A stretch of 64,000 bases of DNA from Rutstroemia sp. NJR-2017a BVV2 (lineage: Eukaryota > Ascomycota > Leotiomycetes > Helotiales > Rutstroemiaceae). The notes under the pieces are model-generated. The model was not told where the DNA came from and did not search any database. It saw nothing but the letters and a program-made list of their open reading frames with translations. This document shows positions 10,838 through 24,416 of the stretch, piece after piece. Where the stretch lies: positions 186,001 to 250,000 of the forward strand of contig NJPS01000024.1 in NCBI GenBank assembly GCA_002946415.1. Reading direction: 5' to 3'. Positions within the stretch are counted from its first letter, which is position 1, and each line of letters starts with the position of its first letter. The position numbers and the translations under genes were made by a program.

Positions 10838-11770
10838 ATGCAGCTCCTAGTACCTCTGTTATCCCTCCTGGCAGCAACGACCGTGCAAGCGGCGACAAAA
10901 GTCCTCATATGCTCAGACAGCACAACAGCAAACTACAACCCCGCAACAACCAACCTTCAAGGGTACCTCCCTCCTGAAACTCCCATCCAAGTCCGTGCTA
11001 ACACTCTCCAGCTGGGGCTACTACATCCCTAACTACCTTTCCATCTCTGTATCTAACCTCGCCCGCAACGGACGCAGCACGCGCTCCTTCATCAATGAAG
11101 GACTCTGGGCCACCCTCCTTGCCTCTACCAACGCCGGCGACTACGTCATCATAGAAATGGGCCACAACGACGACGGCGACCCTACAACCGACACCGCTGA
11201 CCGCGCCACGCTCCCGGGCATCGGCAACGATTCCGTAGTGGTTACGACCAGCACTGGGGCTTCAGAGACTGTGTATTCATTTGGATGGTACTTGAGGAAG
11301 ATGATTGTCGATGTGAGAGCAAAAAAGGCGATTCCGATATTGAGCGGGATGGTGCCGAGGAATTACTGGACGGGAAATACACTGCAGTCCACGTGGCCGT
11401 TTGCGGTTTATGCGAAGCAGGTGAGAACACACTTTTATTTTCCTCCACGGGTGTTTGTAGATGTGAACTCATGAGGCGCGCAGGTGGCTGCTCAAACATC
11501 AGTTGGATATGTGGATCATACGAAGTACGCGGTGAATAGATGGCAGGCTCTTGGTCCAACAACGGCGAAGACGTACTTTCCAAATGATAATACGCACACG
11601 AATCCTGCTGGTGCACAGAGTAAGTCAGCTCTTAAGCTTGTTCAATGGAATGAAGCTAATCTGAGATATCAGTTAATACGGAGGCATTTGTAACAGCGTT
11701 GAAGTGTGCGAAATCTCCACTCGGAGCATATTTGAATTCTAATAGTACAAGCATCAATTATACATGCTAA
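10838..11770 (+). CDS. Secreted rhamnogalacturonan acetylesterase (CE12)
   Basis: Four exons (10838-10962, 11012-11420, 11484-11619, 11673-11770) give 255 residues, close to the Aspergillus family members. A signal peptide (MQLLVPLLSLLAATTVQA) precedes the SGNH block I: ICSDSTTANYN, with the nucleophile Ser in the GDST-like position. Block II follows in NLARNGRSTRSFINEG, block III in VIIEMGHNDDGD (GHND), and the catalytic block V near the C-terminus is PNDNTHTNPAGAQ (DxxHTN). The enzyme removes acetyl groups from the rhamnogalacturonan backbone of pectin, allowing rhamnogalacturonan hydrolases and lyases to act. It is divergent from the CE8 gene and followed by a convergent sulfatase gene 95 bp away. 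The DST in place of GDS at block I is a small variation seen in this family. Confidence 0.9.
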
Positions 11771-11864
11771 ATACTAGAACTTTAATGTATATATAAATGA
11801 AACAATAACATTTTTGTTCTCGGATTGGAGTTAGATTAGGATCTTAGCTTGCAATATACGAATT

Positions 11865-13869
<2,005 letters not shown>

Positions 13870-14421
13870 TCATAGTATACACTCACATTCCCAACCTACA
13901 TGGAAATGTGCTCACGAGATTTACTCATTTTGAATGAGACGAAGCACCATAGGTAAACTGCATTACATGCGCAGTGCTCTCCACTTAAGTAGTCGTAAGA
14001 CGGTGGAATGAAGGGATGTTATGATTGGTGCGCGACGATCTCGAAAACTCGATCTTGATTAACAGGCTGCTCCGAGATATGACTCGACTGTATCCATCCG
14101 TATCTAGACCAAAAATAATGAGGTGAAACGTTACCACTCTATCACGTGGTTGAGCAAGGAGTAGGAGCTAGGTACCCCGCACGCAGGCTTACGTAGCCAT
14201 TAGATGGGGATATCTCCCGCCAATATGCATGCCCCTGTTGCTCCCCCAGTACTTCGTAGATCCGATGGCAAATAAGAATAGCTCTACATGGCGTGCTATA
14301 GGCTTGCGATGATAATATCCGATGGGAGATAAGGCATAGTTGAAAGCTTGTATTTGATAGAAAGGTACGTGCCCCGCGAGCGAAAGGCTTGTGTGACAAT
14401 CTAGACAAACAAGCAACGACC

Positions 14422-16211
14422 ATGAAGAACTCAACTCTGGGCAAGATTAGGGCGTATTGGCTGGCCTCCGTAGTTTGTATGGGAGGGTTCCTTTTCGGAT
14501 ATGACAGCGGAATGTATGTGAAATGCTACAACCTCTACTTATTCCGCGGTCATGCTAATTAATGAACAGTGTCGGTAAGTCGAGGTGAAGTAGCTCAAGC
14601 TGCAGACGCTAAGAAGTAAATACAGGTGGTGTACTTACGATGAAGTCCTTCGTTCGCGACTTTAAATATGATACTGCTCATGCAACTCGTGTAAATTCGC
14701 TAGCTGTTGGCCTTCAGCAGGCTGGCGCATTTGCAGCTTGTTTCGTCATCTGGCCTATCGCCGATAGACTTGGCCGAAAGCTGTCCTTGCAAATCTCCTC
14801 CTTCATATTCATTATTGGTGCAATGATGGAAACCATAAACTCTCACAACATGGGCGTTTTTTATGCGGGTAGAGTGATTGCAGGTGTAGGTCTTGGTGCT
14901 GCGACTGTGGTTGTACCGATGTTCAACAGTGAAATGGCCCCCAAAGAACTGCGAGGTCAAATTGGCAGCTTTTTTCAGTGGTTCTATACTTTCGGTGATT
15001 CCAAACCCAATCTAGCCGCAAAAGTAATGAACTGATGAAGGGATAGGTATATTCACATCCTACTGGGTTGATTATGCCATGGCCGAAGTTGTTCCATCAG
15101 TCACTAGACAGTGGCAAATTCCCATTGGTCTCCAGATAATACCAGCTGGTCTGCTCGCATTGGGAACCTTTACCCTCAAGGAGAGTACACGATGGCTCAC
15201 AAAGAAGGGTAGACATGAGGAAGCCTGGGAAAGTCTGAAATGGATCCGTGCGGATGAGTCTCAATCCACAGTCGAAGAGATGGAGGAGATTCGAGTAGGT
15301 GTCGAGCTGGAGCAACGAGCTACCGAAGGCTTCCAAATTAAAGGTATTTCCATGGTTCGGACCTTCGGTCGATCGATACTAACCGATTGCAAGAACTGGC
15401 CGAAAGAGAGAACTTCAAAAGACTGTTCACTGCATTTGCAGTCTTCACGGCGCAGCAGGCCACAGGCGCAACAGCATTTGCATATTACGGACCGCAGTAC
15501 TTCAAACTCCTAGTTGGAGGAGGATCAAAGGATTTGCTGTTGACTGCGATCTTTGGAGCAATCAAGGTCGTTGCGTGCGGATGCTTCGTCCTTTTCCTCT
15601 CAAACCGAGTAGGACGGCGTGGAGTGCTTATCGGAGGAGCTGTATTCATGTCTGCATGCCAGATTGTGACTGCAATAGTCGTAAAAGAACTGCCTGCTTC
15701 TAAGAGTGCAGGTGTGACTAGCAGTGGGATCGCGACGGTAGCGCTCATTTATCTGTTTGTCATTGCTTACAACCTCTCGTGGGGGCCGTTGCCTTGGCCA
15801 TACGTGTCCGAGTAAGTGAATTATCTCTTGGTATTTCTATCAACGATGAGTTAACAGTTGCGGCAGGATCTTTCCAACGCGAATCAGGGAACCCGGTATT
15901 GCAATTGGAGTTTCCACCCAGTGGTTGTTCAACTTTGTATTTTCACTAACGACACCGTATATGATCGCGAATCTTGGTTGGTAAGTTAGAGTGAGGAAGT
16001 CATCCTACGTCGTATCACAACTGACGCATAATCCAGGGGTACATTTCTACTTTGGGGAGTCTTCGATGCAGTTGTAGCGGTTGTCGCGTTTTTCTTTCTG
16101 AAAGAGACCAATGGGCTAAGCCTCGAGGAAATCGCGCACAACGATTATGGAAGGGCTTCGTCATACAAGGAGGACGCCATTTTGGTTGAACATGGAACAA
16201 CGCCGAAGTGA
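14422..16211 (+). CDS. MFS sugar/quinate-type transporter
   Basis: Seven exons (14422-14513, 14570-14574, 14626-14994, 15047-15343, 15394-15811, 15867-15980, 16037-16211) join in frame; exon 2 is only 5 nt. Sugar porter signatures are present: GGFLFGYDSGIVGGVL in helix 1, ADRLGRKLSLQ (the R-x-GRR/K loop 2-3 motif), GRVIAGVGLGAATVVVPMFNSEMAPKE (PESPR-like/GR signature region), KESTRWLTKKGR after helix 6, SNRVGRRGVL in loop 8-9 and FLKETNGLSLEE at the C-terminus. Twelve membrane helices are expected. It probably imports a sugar, sugar acid or quinate across the plasma membrane by proton symport. Its position next to pectin-degrading genes makes galacturonate, rhamnose or similar monomers reasonable candidates, but this is inference. 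Confidence 0.88.
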
Positions 16212-17700
16212 GGAATTGCTTTTCGGAATATGTATGATTGCTGGATGGTGCGTTGTGAATCGCGAAGTATGAACTTGAGGTCCGCGCTTGCTTACGTGAG
16301 CAAAGCCAAGAATAATCGAAATCCGTCCGAGATCATTCAAGTAGCTCATAAAGTCACAAATAATTTAAAAAAATTAGAAACGAATAATTCAATGCTCTAG
16401 CTATCTCATGAACTTCTTATCATAAAATAATCTCAAATTTGTGAATTTATATGAGTTAGAGAAGAAAGGCATATTTGTGGTGTGACGTCTTCTTCTTAAT
16501 CTTTAAACGAGCCAATTAAAAGAGAGGCCTCTCACCTGAGGGGTTTGACCACAACATCCTCAAATGTTTCTTCGACTCTTTATCCGCAGTTCAAAACCCA
16601 AAAAATACGAGATTAAAGTGTTTAGAACACGACCTAGCTGGCCTGAAGATGGATATCCGAAAGGGATAAAGCATATTAGCCAGATTGACCGTTAGCCTAG
16701 GGCAACATGATCTGCGGAGAGAAGGAACCCCGGCTCTACATACACAGTTCGCACTTCACTCGCGCAGCTCATGTCTCCGGCCCTTGAATCTGTAAGGTAT
16801 CTAGAGGCTTAAAGACCACAGCTCCTTCATCGAAAAGCATGCTCTATCTCAGATACTACTTACGCCGTACGAATGGAGCCCCTCCGTAATGACAGCAAGG
16901 GTTTCGAAAGAAAGAAACACCGTTGATCACCAGGCAACACTACTGGAGCGGGAAAAGAGATGCCACTACGATTCACTGTTGTATCATGCTCTATCTGCTC
17001 TTCGCTTGTATGCCCGAGTAGCGAATGTGGGATAAGGCTGAGTAGACACAGCGGATAAGAGTGATGAATGAAAGTAGTGAATTCGACATTGCTGACTGGC
17101 TGAGAGGAAATTGACCGACATTATCTCGTATTTAAGGGGTAATTACCGCAGAGGGCTGACTGCAGCCTGCAACTTACTATCGAGATGTCTTTTCCACCAG
17201 GTGAATTTGCATTGGGAAGACATCTTCCGTGCGCATGGCACTTGCATGTATTGCAATTTCATACAACTGGGCTGCAACTGCACGACTTTGTTCTGGTTGG
17301 CGTTTGCATATGAAACAACTGTTGAATACGCCAGTTAGTCTTCCTGTATAGAGACTCCAAGGACTTCTCGAGACCTGTAGGTATGCCTGTACCCCTCTTA
17401 TATTGTTCTTGTTTAACAATAGCCAAGTTATGAATTCTGTCGTCAGTTCTGGACCACCTCGTACGGAAGGCTATATTCACGCAACCAAGGGCACGCTCGG
17501 ATCATGAGGAACTCTCTCTATAAAATATCCATGCAACGGCCGCAAAGCACCTTCATTTCCCGGATCTTTACCATCTGACCTTGGCTGATCGTGCCTCACA
17601 ATTGCAATCAGTTCCTGCAAGCTCCTAATTACGCCGATCCAGGCACATTTATTTTCTGACGAAGAACATAAAAGACATTCGTTTCGTATCGTGCGCTTTA
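16212..17700. other. Intergenic, A+T-rich in part
   Basis: The 1.5 kb between the transporter and the homeodomain gene has only short frames with no recognisable domain. A TATA-like TATAAAATATCC at about 17519 may serve the downstream gene or a leader exon not identified. Confidence 0.4.
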
Positions 17701-17884
17701 AACTTTTTTATGTTCTTTCTGGGGCACTTCTCAACATCTTGCGATATTTCCGTTCACCCGAAGGTTACCACTACACAAGAGGACGGTTGTGCTGGCAACC
17801 GATTCAGATATAGGCACGGTCTTTGAAGAACCAACCTACTTCTCTGCTAAAAACGCTGTTCAACCCGACGAAAGAAGACACAAT

Positions 17885-20349
17885 ATGCCATTGATCGCAA
17901 CGCAGAGGGCTTTTCTCGATAAGCATTATGATCACTACATAAGGACGACTGGTGAGCGTCCCCCGAAGGAGATGTGTACCGAAGTGGGAAAAATGTGCAA
18001 CCCCCCAATCCGCCCAGCAATCGTAGGACGGTAAGTTACCTAAGTCTAAGCTCAATCTACTCCCTCCCTCAAGTGCAAAATGCTGACAAGCGATGAAGAT
18101 ATTTCTCAAATAGGAAGAAGAGAGATGCTGGCGAGCGGATAACGATCCCTTTGACCATGGCACAACACGCCTTACTAGAAGAGATCTATAGCGAAACTCG
18201 ATATCCATACACTGGGACGCGATTTATCATCATGGCTCAAACAGGTCTGCCATTAAAAAAGATCAAAGAATGGTTCGAAAATAAGAACAGCAATCTCGTC
18301 AAAAGGGCTGGGCAAAAAGTTCTTCCCGGGTATGGCAAGAATACTAAATATGTCAAAACGATGACAGAGGCGTATGAAAAAGATCCAGAAGGGTACGTTG
18401 AGAAACTAATGGCTGGAACGATTAACCTGCAGACTGGCGAGGAACAAATTCCATCACCAGGTCCATACGGAACTCAACCAAAAGGGCATCCCCATCCAGT
18501 GCTCTTGCGGAAGATTGTGTTTCCAGATGGAGGTGCACAGATCGATCTAGCCAGTGAAAGCAAGATGAGACGTAGCTCAGCACCAATCCAAATTGATGCA
18601 ACTACTATGATGCTTAATGGCTTAATTCCAAACGACTCGTTTTATCGGGTAGTCGACATCAGAAAGGCTCAGGAAGACCGCCGTTTGCTCAGCCAAAGAA
18701 GCGCTAGCCCTCCACAAGATCGACGAGCAGATTTCATTATGCCTGAAGAGGACGACTTCACTCAACAGCAGTTCCGAAAATACCACAAGCAGGCACAACA
18801 GATAGCCGGTCAACAATCGATGCACAGGAATGAACCCATAAAACCCATGAACGGCAATCTTCCTCTCTGCGAATCTTATGCTTCATCTTCCATGCATAAC
18901 AGCATGGCTCACCGGCTCCACCAGCCAACCTCGCGAGATAATACACGGGATTTCCATAACATCAAGAAAGAGGATTTGCTGGACGAAGGAGTTGACAATC
19001 ATTTTCGTAGCCAGGCACAAGGTCGACCAGAATACCCCATCTCTTCATATAATAATTCTTTCGCGCCACCTATGCCAGGTGTCTTTAACGTGATTCCCCA
19101 GCATCACATCCAGTCGTTGCGCAGATTTGCAGGCGGAATCATGCCCGCGAACAGCAAGTCTTTTCATCCAAGAATTGACAGCGTAACGATCAATGACGGC
19201 GTTGAGTATGAAATTGCTCCAACAAGATATGCGGGTCCTTCAAGACACCCATTGTCTACCATGACCGATAGCGCAACTACCTCGAGAGGTGTGTATAGTC
19301 GCTTTCCTAAACCCAATCGCCTTGACGATTCCGCCGCGGCAAGTGTCTGGCAGAAGCAACCCCAGGTTCCCAAACCCACAGCTGACTCGAAGGGGTTCTT
19401 CGCTGCGAGCGCTGATCCTGGGAACACGGTATACCGTCATGACGAAACCACTAGAGATGGTACTCAATCTTCCATCCAAAGGGGTGGGAATCATATCACC
19501 AGAGATTATGCTGACGCCCCTGACTTAGGTTTTGCAAGCAGGCGAATTGAGCCTCGCCTTTCCTCAACCCACCGAGCAATCAATTCCAGCATGATTGACA
19601 ACGGTGTTGGTGCTGGCGCTCACATCTCAGTTACTGCCCTTCGAGGTAATTATCAACCAACCCGCTTGATCAACACTCTCCATAACAAAAGAATCATCCA
19701 ACAAACCGGTCCAGTGAAGAAGGATTATGGGATTGGTTCGAGCAAAACCTTACTTCCCAAGTTGACCAATACTCAACCAAATGGGTTGGAATCGGAGAAC
19801 AACATGAAATTCGATAACCTGACATTCAAGGACTTCACTCATGGTGAGAATTACGGCGAGATTATCGACTTGGTTGGAAACGATAGCGAATCTGATGAAA
19901 GCATTACAACTCACAAAGAAGTACCAGCCGACAAGATTTCGGATCAAAATGTTATGAATCACGGCGGTGTCGACAAATCCAACTGGAACCAAGATCATAA
20001 TTCGTTCTTGGCGCAAATGAGACGGCCTCCAAGCTATGCACGTCCCCGCCCACTTCCTTCCGTTGTTACTTCTATCGAAGGCAGTGTGGAGCCGTCTGAC
20101 CATGACGGTTTCTCGATCCGTCGGAGCCTCCCGCAAGCTCCACGGGCACTTGACGATGTAACCGACAAGCGGAACGGCGGTATCCGAACTGTGCGAGAAC
20201 GGAACAAGAATGATGGACGCCCAAGTGGAGCTGTAGCAGTGAGCGAGTCTCTGAAGCGTGCTAGACAAGAAGAAAGTTCGTTCCTTGCGACTTCTGGTGA
20301 AGAGAGCCAAATGAAGAGACTTAGAGTAAGTCGGACGGCGAGTTGGTGA
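17885..20349 (+). CDS. Double-homeodomain transcription factor candidate
   Basis: Two exons (17885-18030 and 18099-20349) encode 798 residues from the first in-frame ATG. The frame is open further upstream without an ATG, so an extra 5' exon is possible. After splicing the N-terminus shows one homeodomain-like unit (about residues 4-55: TQRAFLDKHYDHYI, then VGRYFSNRKKRD as recognition helix, with the intron inside it). A second follows immediately (about residues 60-115: TMAQHALLEEIYSETRYPY, then LPLKKIKEWFENKNSN, with the W-F-x-N core). The remaining 650 residues are low-complexity and polar, including an acidic stretch (DLVGNDSESDES) and a basic C-terminal segment, typical of a disordered regulatory tail. 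It probably binds DNA in the nucleus. Targets are unknown. Confidence 0.7.
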
Positions 20350-20424
20350 TTGATTGGGTTATTGTTTGTAGGGAGGATTGCGGATTAATTGGGTGACTGT
20401 TTGTAGGGAGGATTGCGGATTAAT
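20346..20424. repeat. Short tandem duplication
   Basis: A unit of about 38 bp (core TGTTTGTAGGGAGGATTGCG followed by GATTAAT) is repeated twice just after the stop codon of the homeodomain gene. Confidence 0.8.
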
Positions 20425-21829
20425 GTGCGAGACGATTTTATGATGATTGATTTCCTTGTTTTTGGATGCTTCGCACCTTGTATCAATATGGCTACTTGCT
20501 CTGAGATAAAATATTCTAGGGGTTTATGATACGATGTACGATACCCCAAACACACTCGTTAGTTCAATACAATTTCATTCTTTACAGTTTCTTGAAGTAG
20601 TGGAACGAAGATTTAAGGGGAGTATTGGTATGAGGGATAGAGATGAGCACCAAGTCGGTAGGTATGTGCGACTGAAATCAAATACGAAGAGGGCGCCGGT
20701 TATATCTGCCTTGAAGTTTGATGCCTAGAAGTTGTGACTTTGCTGATCCCAAATGATGCAGGTAGTCCAGTTTGGTCAAGGGCTACTGCATTTTTGTGCC
20801 TAGAGCTCAAAAATCACTTGACAGTAAATCTTCTCAAGATGGACCTTCGGGAGCGCTAAAACACACATCTGTTTTCTTCTTGAGGAAGAAGAAGAGCATC
20901 GTCGTGTGCTACCCGATTCGGAGATATCTACTCTTTAATCCACCGATGCCATGAAGCATGAAGTCTTGCAAAAACACGTGCTATCTCGCTGTATCCTGTC
21001 GCCGATCTCCGACAGACAACATGACACTCTCAGCCGTGTAGTCATGAGCAGTTGTGGAAGGACAAGAAGATCGAGTAGAGCGGAGCATCGGAAAAAAAAT
21101 CACCGACTAGGTGCGGCTGCAGAGTATGAACCCATCGATACCAAAGCAAACGCGTCCCGAAAAGAAGATAGCTTCAGTCAATGCGAAGACAGAATAGAAT
21201 GAGCAAAAGGTGCTAATAGACGGGAGATAGAAAAAGGTCGGCACGGTACACCACAACCGCCGACCTCCTTATCAGCTAGCGAGTGTCCTATCATAGAGAA
21301 TAGCTATCATGGCGCAATTTACGGTCGTAATGACCAAATGCGACTCTTAGATTGGAATTCATTGAATGCCATAGAATGGTCAGAAATGCGCCCCCGCATT
21401 CATCTCGGGAGAAGCCCCACTTTCTGGATCACACCATCCGAGTCTAAAAGGGCACAATCTTTTTGGGGATGAGGGGACGATCATTTCACCCTTGCAACTT
21501 GATGTTCAATAATATCGATGTGAACAATCAACGCAAGTTACTGTCGTACAGCTTGTTGTGTGATTGGAACCAGTCTGCCGTCATAGCCGGTGTTTACAGC
21601 CACGAGTTCCAAGCAATAGATACCATCAGCCGATACTCAAACGAGGTCCAGAAGCCATAAGATACAAAGAGCGAAGGCATCCGCCTCCACGAACCAAGAT
21701 GATATCAAGTTCACTTTGCTTGAAGACAGCCATCTCAATCCTGCATCCGGTCCATCCAGATTCGCATCTTACTCCGCGTGTTGAACACCTAAGTTTTGAG
21801 TCAAGTTCAACAAGCAATACATCTGAACC
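20425..21829. other. No confident gene
   Basis: Several short plus-strand frames (for example 20951-21202, 21564-21920) lack recognisable features. The 3' part probably holds the promoter and 5' UTR of the dioxygenase gene. Confidence 0.4.
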
Positions 21830-23053
21830 ATGGCTCCATCGGCAACTGAAGCCCAAGTCCAGCCCATCGCTGTCGACATCAAAGGCAAGACCGACTCAAA
21901 AGTCCAGAGCAAATGGCTAGAAAGCACTGGTGTTCTAGACCAATATGAGTCCTTCGACGTCACTCCCATCATTGGTCGCGAGTTCCCACATGCCAACTTG
22001 GTAGAATGGTTACAAGCACCTAATGCCGATGAACTCTTGCGCGAATTGGCCATCACCAGTAGGTTCCGCTTACCCACAAAAAGCAAAATGCGCAGGGACT
22101 GACCAACGTAATGTAGTCTCTCAACGTGGGGTAGTGTTCTTCCGTGCCCAAGACAACCTCACAGCCGAACTTCAGAAGGAGCTTATCCAGCGTATCGGTA
22201 TCCTTTCTGGCAAGCCATCCACTTCTGGCCTCCATATTCATCCAGTGCTCAACCCGGAGCGCGAAGGATACAGAGTAACGGACCCTGAAATCAGCACCAT
22301 TGACTCGGAGCTCAACAAGAAAATCTACTCCAAGACCAAATTCGGCCAAGGTGTCGGCCAAGGTGGAGCCGCCAACCTCAATCAAAGTTCTGCAGCATGG
22401 CATGCGGATATCTCCTTCGAACCAAAACCCGCTGATTACTCCAGCTTGAGATTGGAAGTTCTGCCCAAGACTGGAGGTGACACGCTCTGGGCTAGCGGAT
22501 ACGAAATCTATGACCGAATTTCAAAGCCTTACCAAAAGTTCCTAGAGAGCCTCACTGTGACTTTCCAGCAACCGGGATTCATCGAGGCTGCCGAGCGAGG
22601 AGGATTCGAACTCTACGAAAAACCTCGCGGCGCACCGGAAAATATTGGAAAGGAGTTGAAAGCCGTACACCCGGTTGTGAGAACCAACCCTGTAACAGGA
22701 TGGAAGTCCGTCTTCCCAGTCGGAGGTCATGTAAGCCATATCAATGATGTGAGCCAGGCCGAAAGTCAAGCTCTGTTGAAATGGTTCCGACGATTGTTGT
22801 TGGACAACCACGACTTGCAAGTACGATTCAAGTGGAAGAACCAAAATGATATCGGTAAGTGGTCAAATAAACTCCAGAAGATGATGCATGCTGATGATAT
22901 TAAGCTATTTGGGATAACCGCTCGACATTCCATACAGCTACATATGACCTCGAAGGCCAGGGTGAGAGGTACGGCGTCCGAGCAGTCAGCGTTGGCGAAA
23001 AGCCATTCTTTGACCCTGAAAGCAAGTCAAGAAGGGAAGGTCTAGCCGCATAA
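21830..23053 (+). CDS. TfdA/TauD-family 2-oxoglutarate dioxygenase
   Basis: Three exons (21830-22058, 22117-22854, 22905-23053) encode 371 residues, the usual length of fungal sulfonate/taurine-type dioxygenases. The Fe(II) motif HxD is visible in AAWHADISFEPKP. The distal region after the third exon junction reads IAIWDNRSTFHTATYDLEG, supplying the second iron His, and GERYGVRAVSVGEKP follows with the 2-oxoglutarate-binding Arg. The last intron falls just before IWDNRS, so translating the unspliced sequence loses the active site. The enzyme couples 2-oxoglutarate decarboxylation to substrate hydroxylation; family members cleave sulfonates such as taurine (yeast JLP1) or herbicide-like aryloxyacids. 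Substrate is not determinable here. An MFS permease of the allantoate/ACS type lies 1.36 kb downstream on the same strand, consistent with uptake of the substrate. Confidence 0.88.
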
Positions 23054-24416
23054 GTGTGTCCAATTATTTGATAGTATTTGATAGTAGCCAGTCAATCATA
23101 TGCATATGTTTCCAGATATCATTGTCCATAATGTGAATGAGTCAGACCGAATAGTGAGCTTGCGTATATGAAAGGGCCTTCGTCGCTTTTCCTGATAGAC
23201 CTTAATTGCGATAAATCTCAATGAATCTGCTGCCATACCAAGAAAGTCGCTCCCGATATGAGTTAAAAGATGCTCGTTTGTCGAGAGATTTTCCACTGTT
23301 CAGAGCTTTGTCTACCTTCAAAGCTTGAGGCCCGCGATTATATTTTCAGTCACGTGAGTTCACGCCAAAATCTTTTCCCCACTATTCCGAAACTTTCAAA
23401 CAGTCTCACCCCACAAGTCGATGTTTACGGCGCGAAGTACAACCCCCCAAGTCCAAAGCCACGAGATTGATCAGGCGCTGTGGAATGCTCAAAGCTTTAG
23501 AGCGCGATCTAGGCTTCCGAACCAGCTGTTCGCATGTTCCTTTGTTGCAGTTTTGGGCCATCTCGGCAATTCGCTTGCTCCAAGGTCGAGATGAGCACGA
23601 ATATCCAGGGACTGATCACAACATCATGCACAACGACGAACATCCACACATCGCAACGTATATCGCAACATGCGCAGATACACATTTTGCTCGCTCCCCA
23701 ATGAAGCTCCCATACCTATCCCCGCTCGTATCCTATCATGCTATACAGCCTACTGATAAGGATGTCGTGCTTCAGTGCTAAGAACTGCATGTCGAGGGCG
23801 CTGTTCCCGAGATAGCAAGACCACCCAGTGGTTACGGTGGCGACATTTATGCTACAGATTTCTCATCAATTCTGGTGATTCTGGTTTGCTGTTCAATTGC
23901 GTCTTGTGCGCCAATCTGGAAACTATTCCGTCGTGCGGTTCTTCCTGGACTAGGGGTCCTGAAGACTGTTATCTCATGGTGCATGTGTTGCTCTTTTGCG
24001 CCGGATAAATCTCTTGGAGAAATGCGGACGCCTTCAGTGCGCCACGGGTTAATGTATGCATTGGGGTTGATTGACTCTGGTGATTGAAGAAGTTGTAAGT
24101 TCCATGAGGAGGTCCTTCAAATCCGGATGAAGGTCGGCTTTTGCCACTAGACCACGATGGACTGCGAACCGAGACAGCTTTGATTAGCTTCAGCTGGAAT
24201 TTACTAACTGTGAATTGCTCCCGAGGTGCTAGTATTGTGTGATTCTGTGGATTTCTTTTTCTCGGAGTCGGGCCCCATAGGTTTTGGTCTGTGGCACCCA
24301 TGTACTCTCGACCTCGATGGGAGAATGTTTGTATCTGAATACCTTGCTATATAAGAGTGTAGCCCTACTCAATTGGTGACTTCAACAAACTCGGGACACT
24401 AAGCTCACTTTTCAAG
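23054..24416. other. Intergenic region
   Basis: Short frames such as 23467-23781 have no detectable domain. I see nothing else definable; the last part is the promoter of the MFS gene at 24417. Confidence 0.4.
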
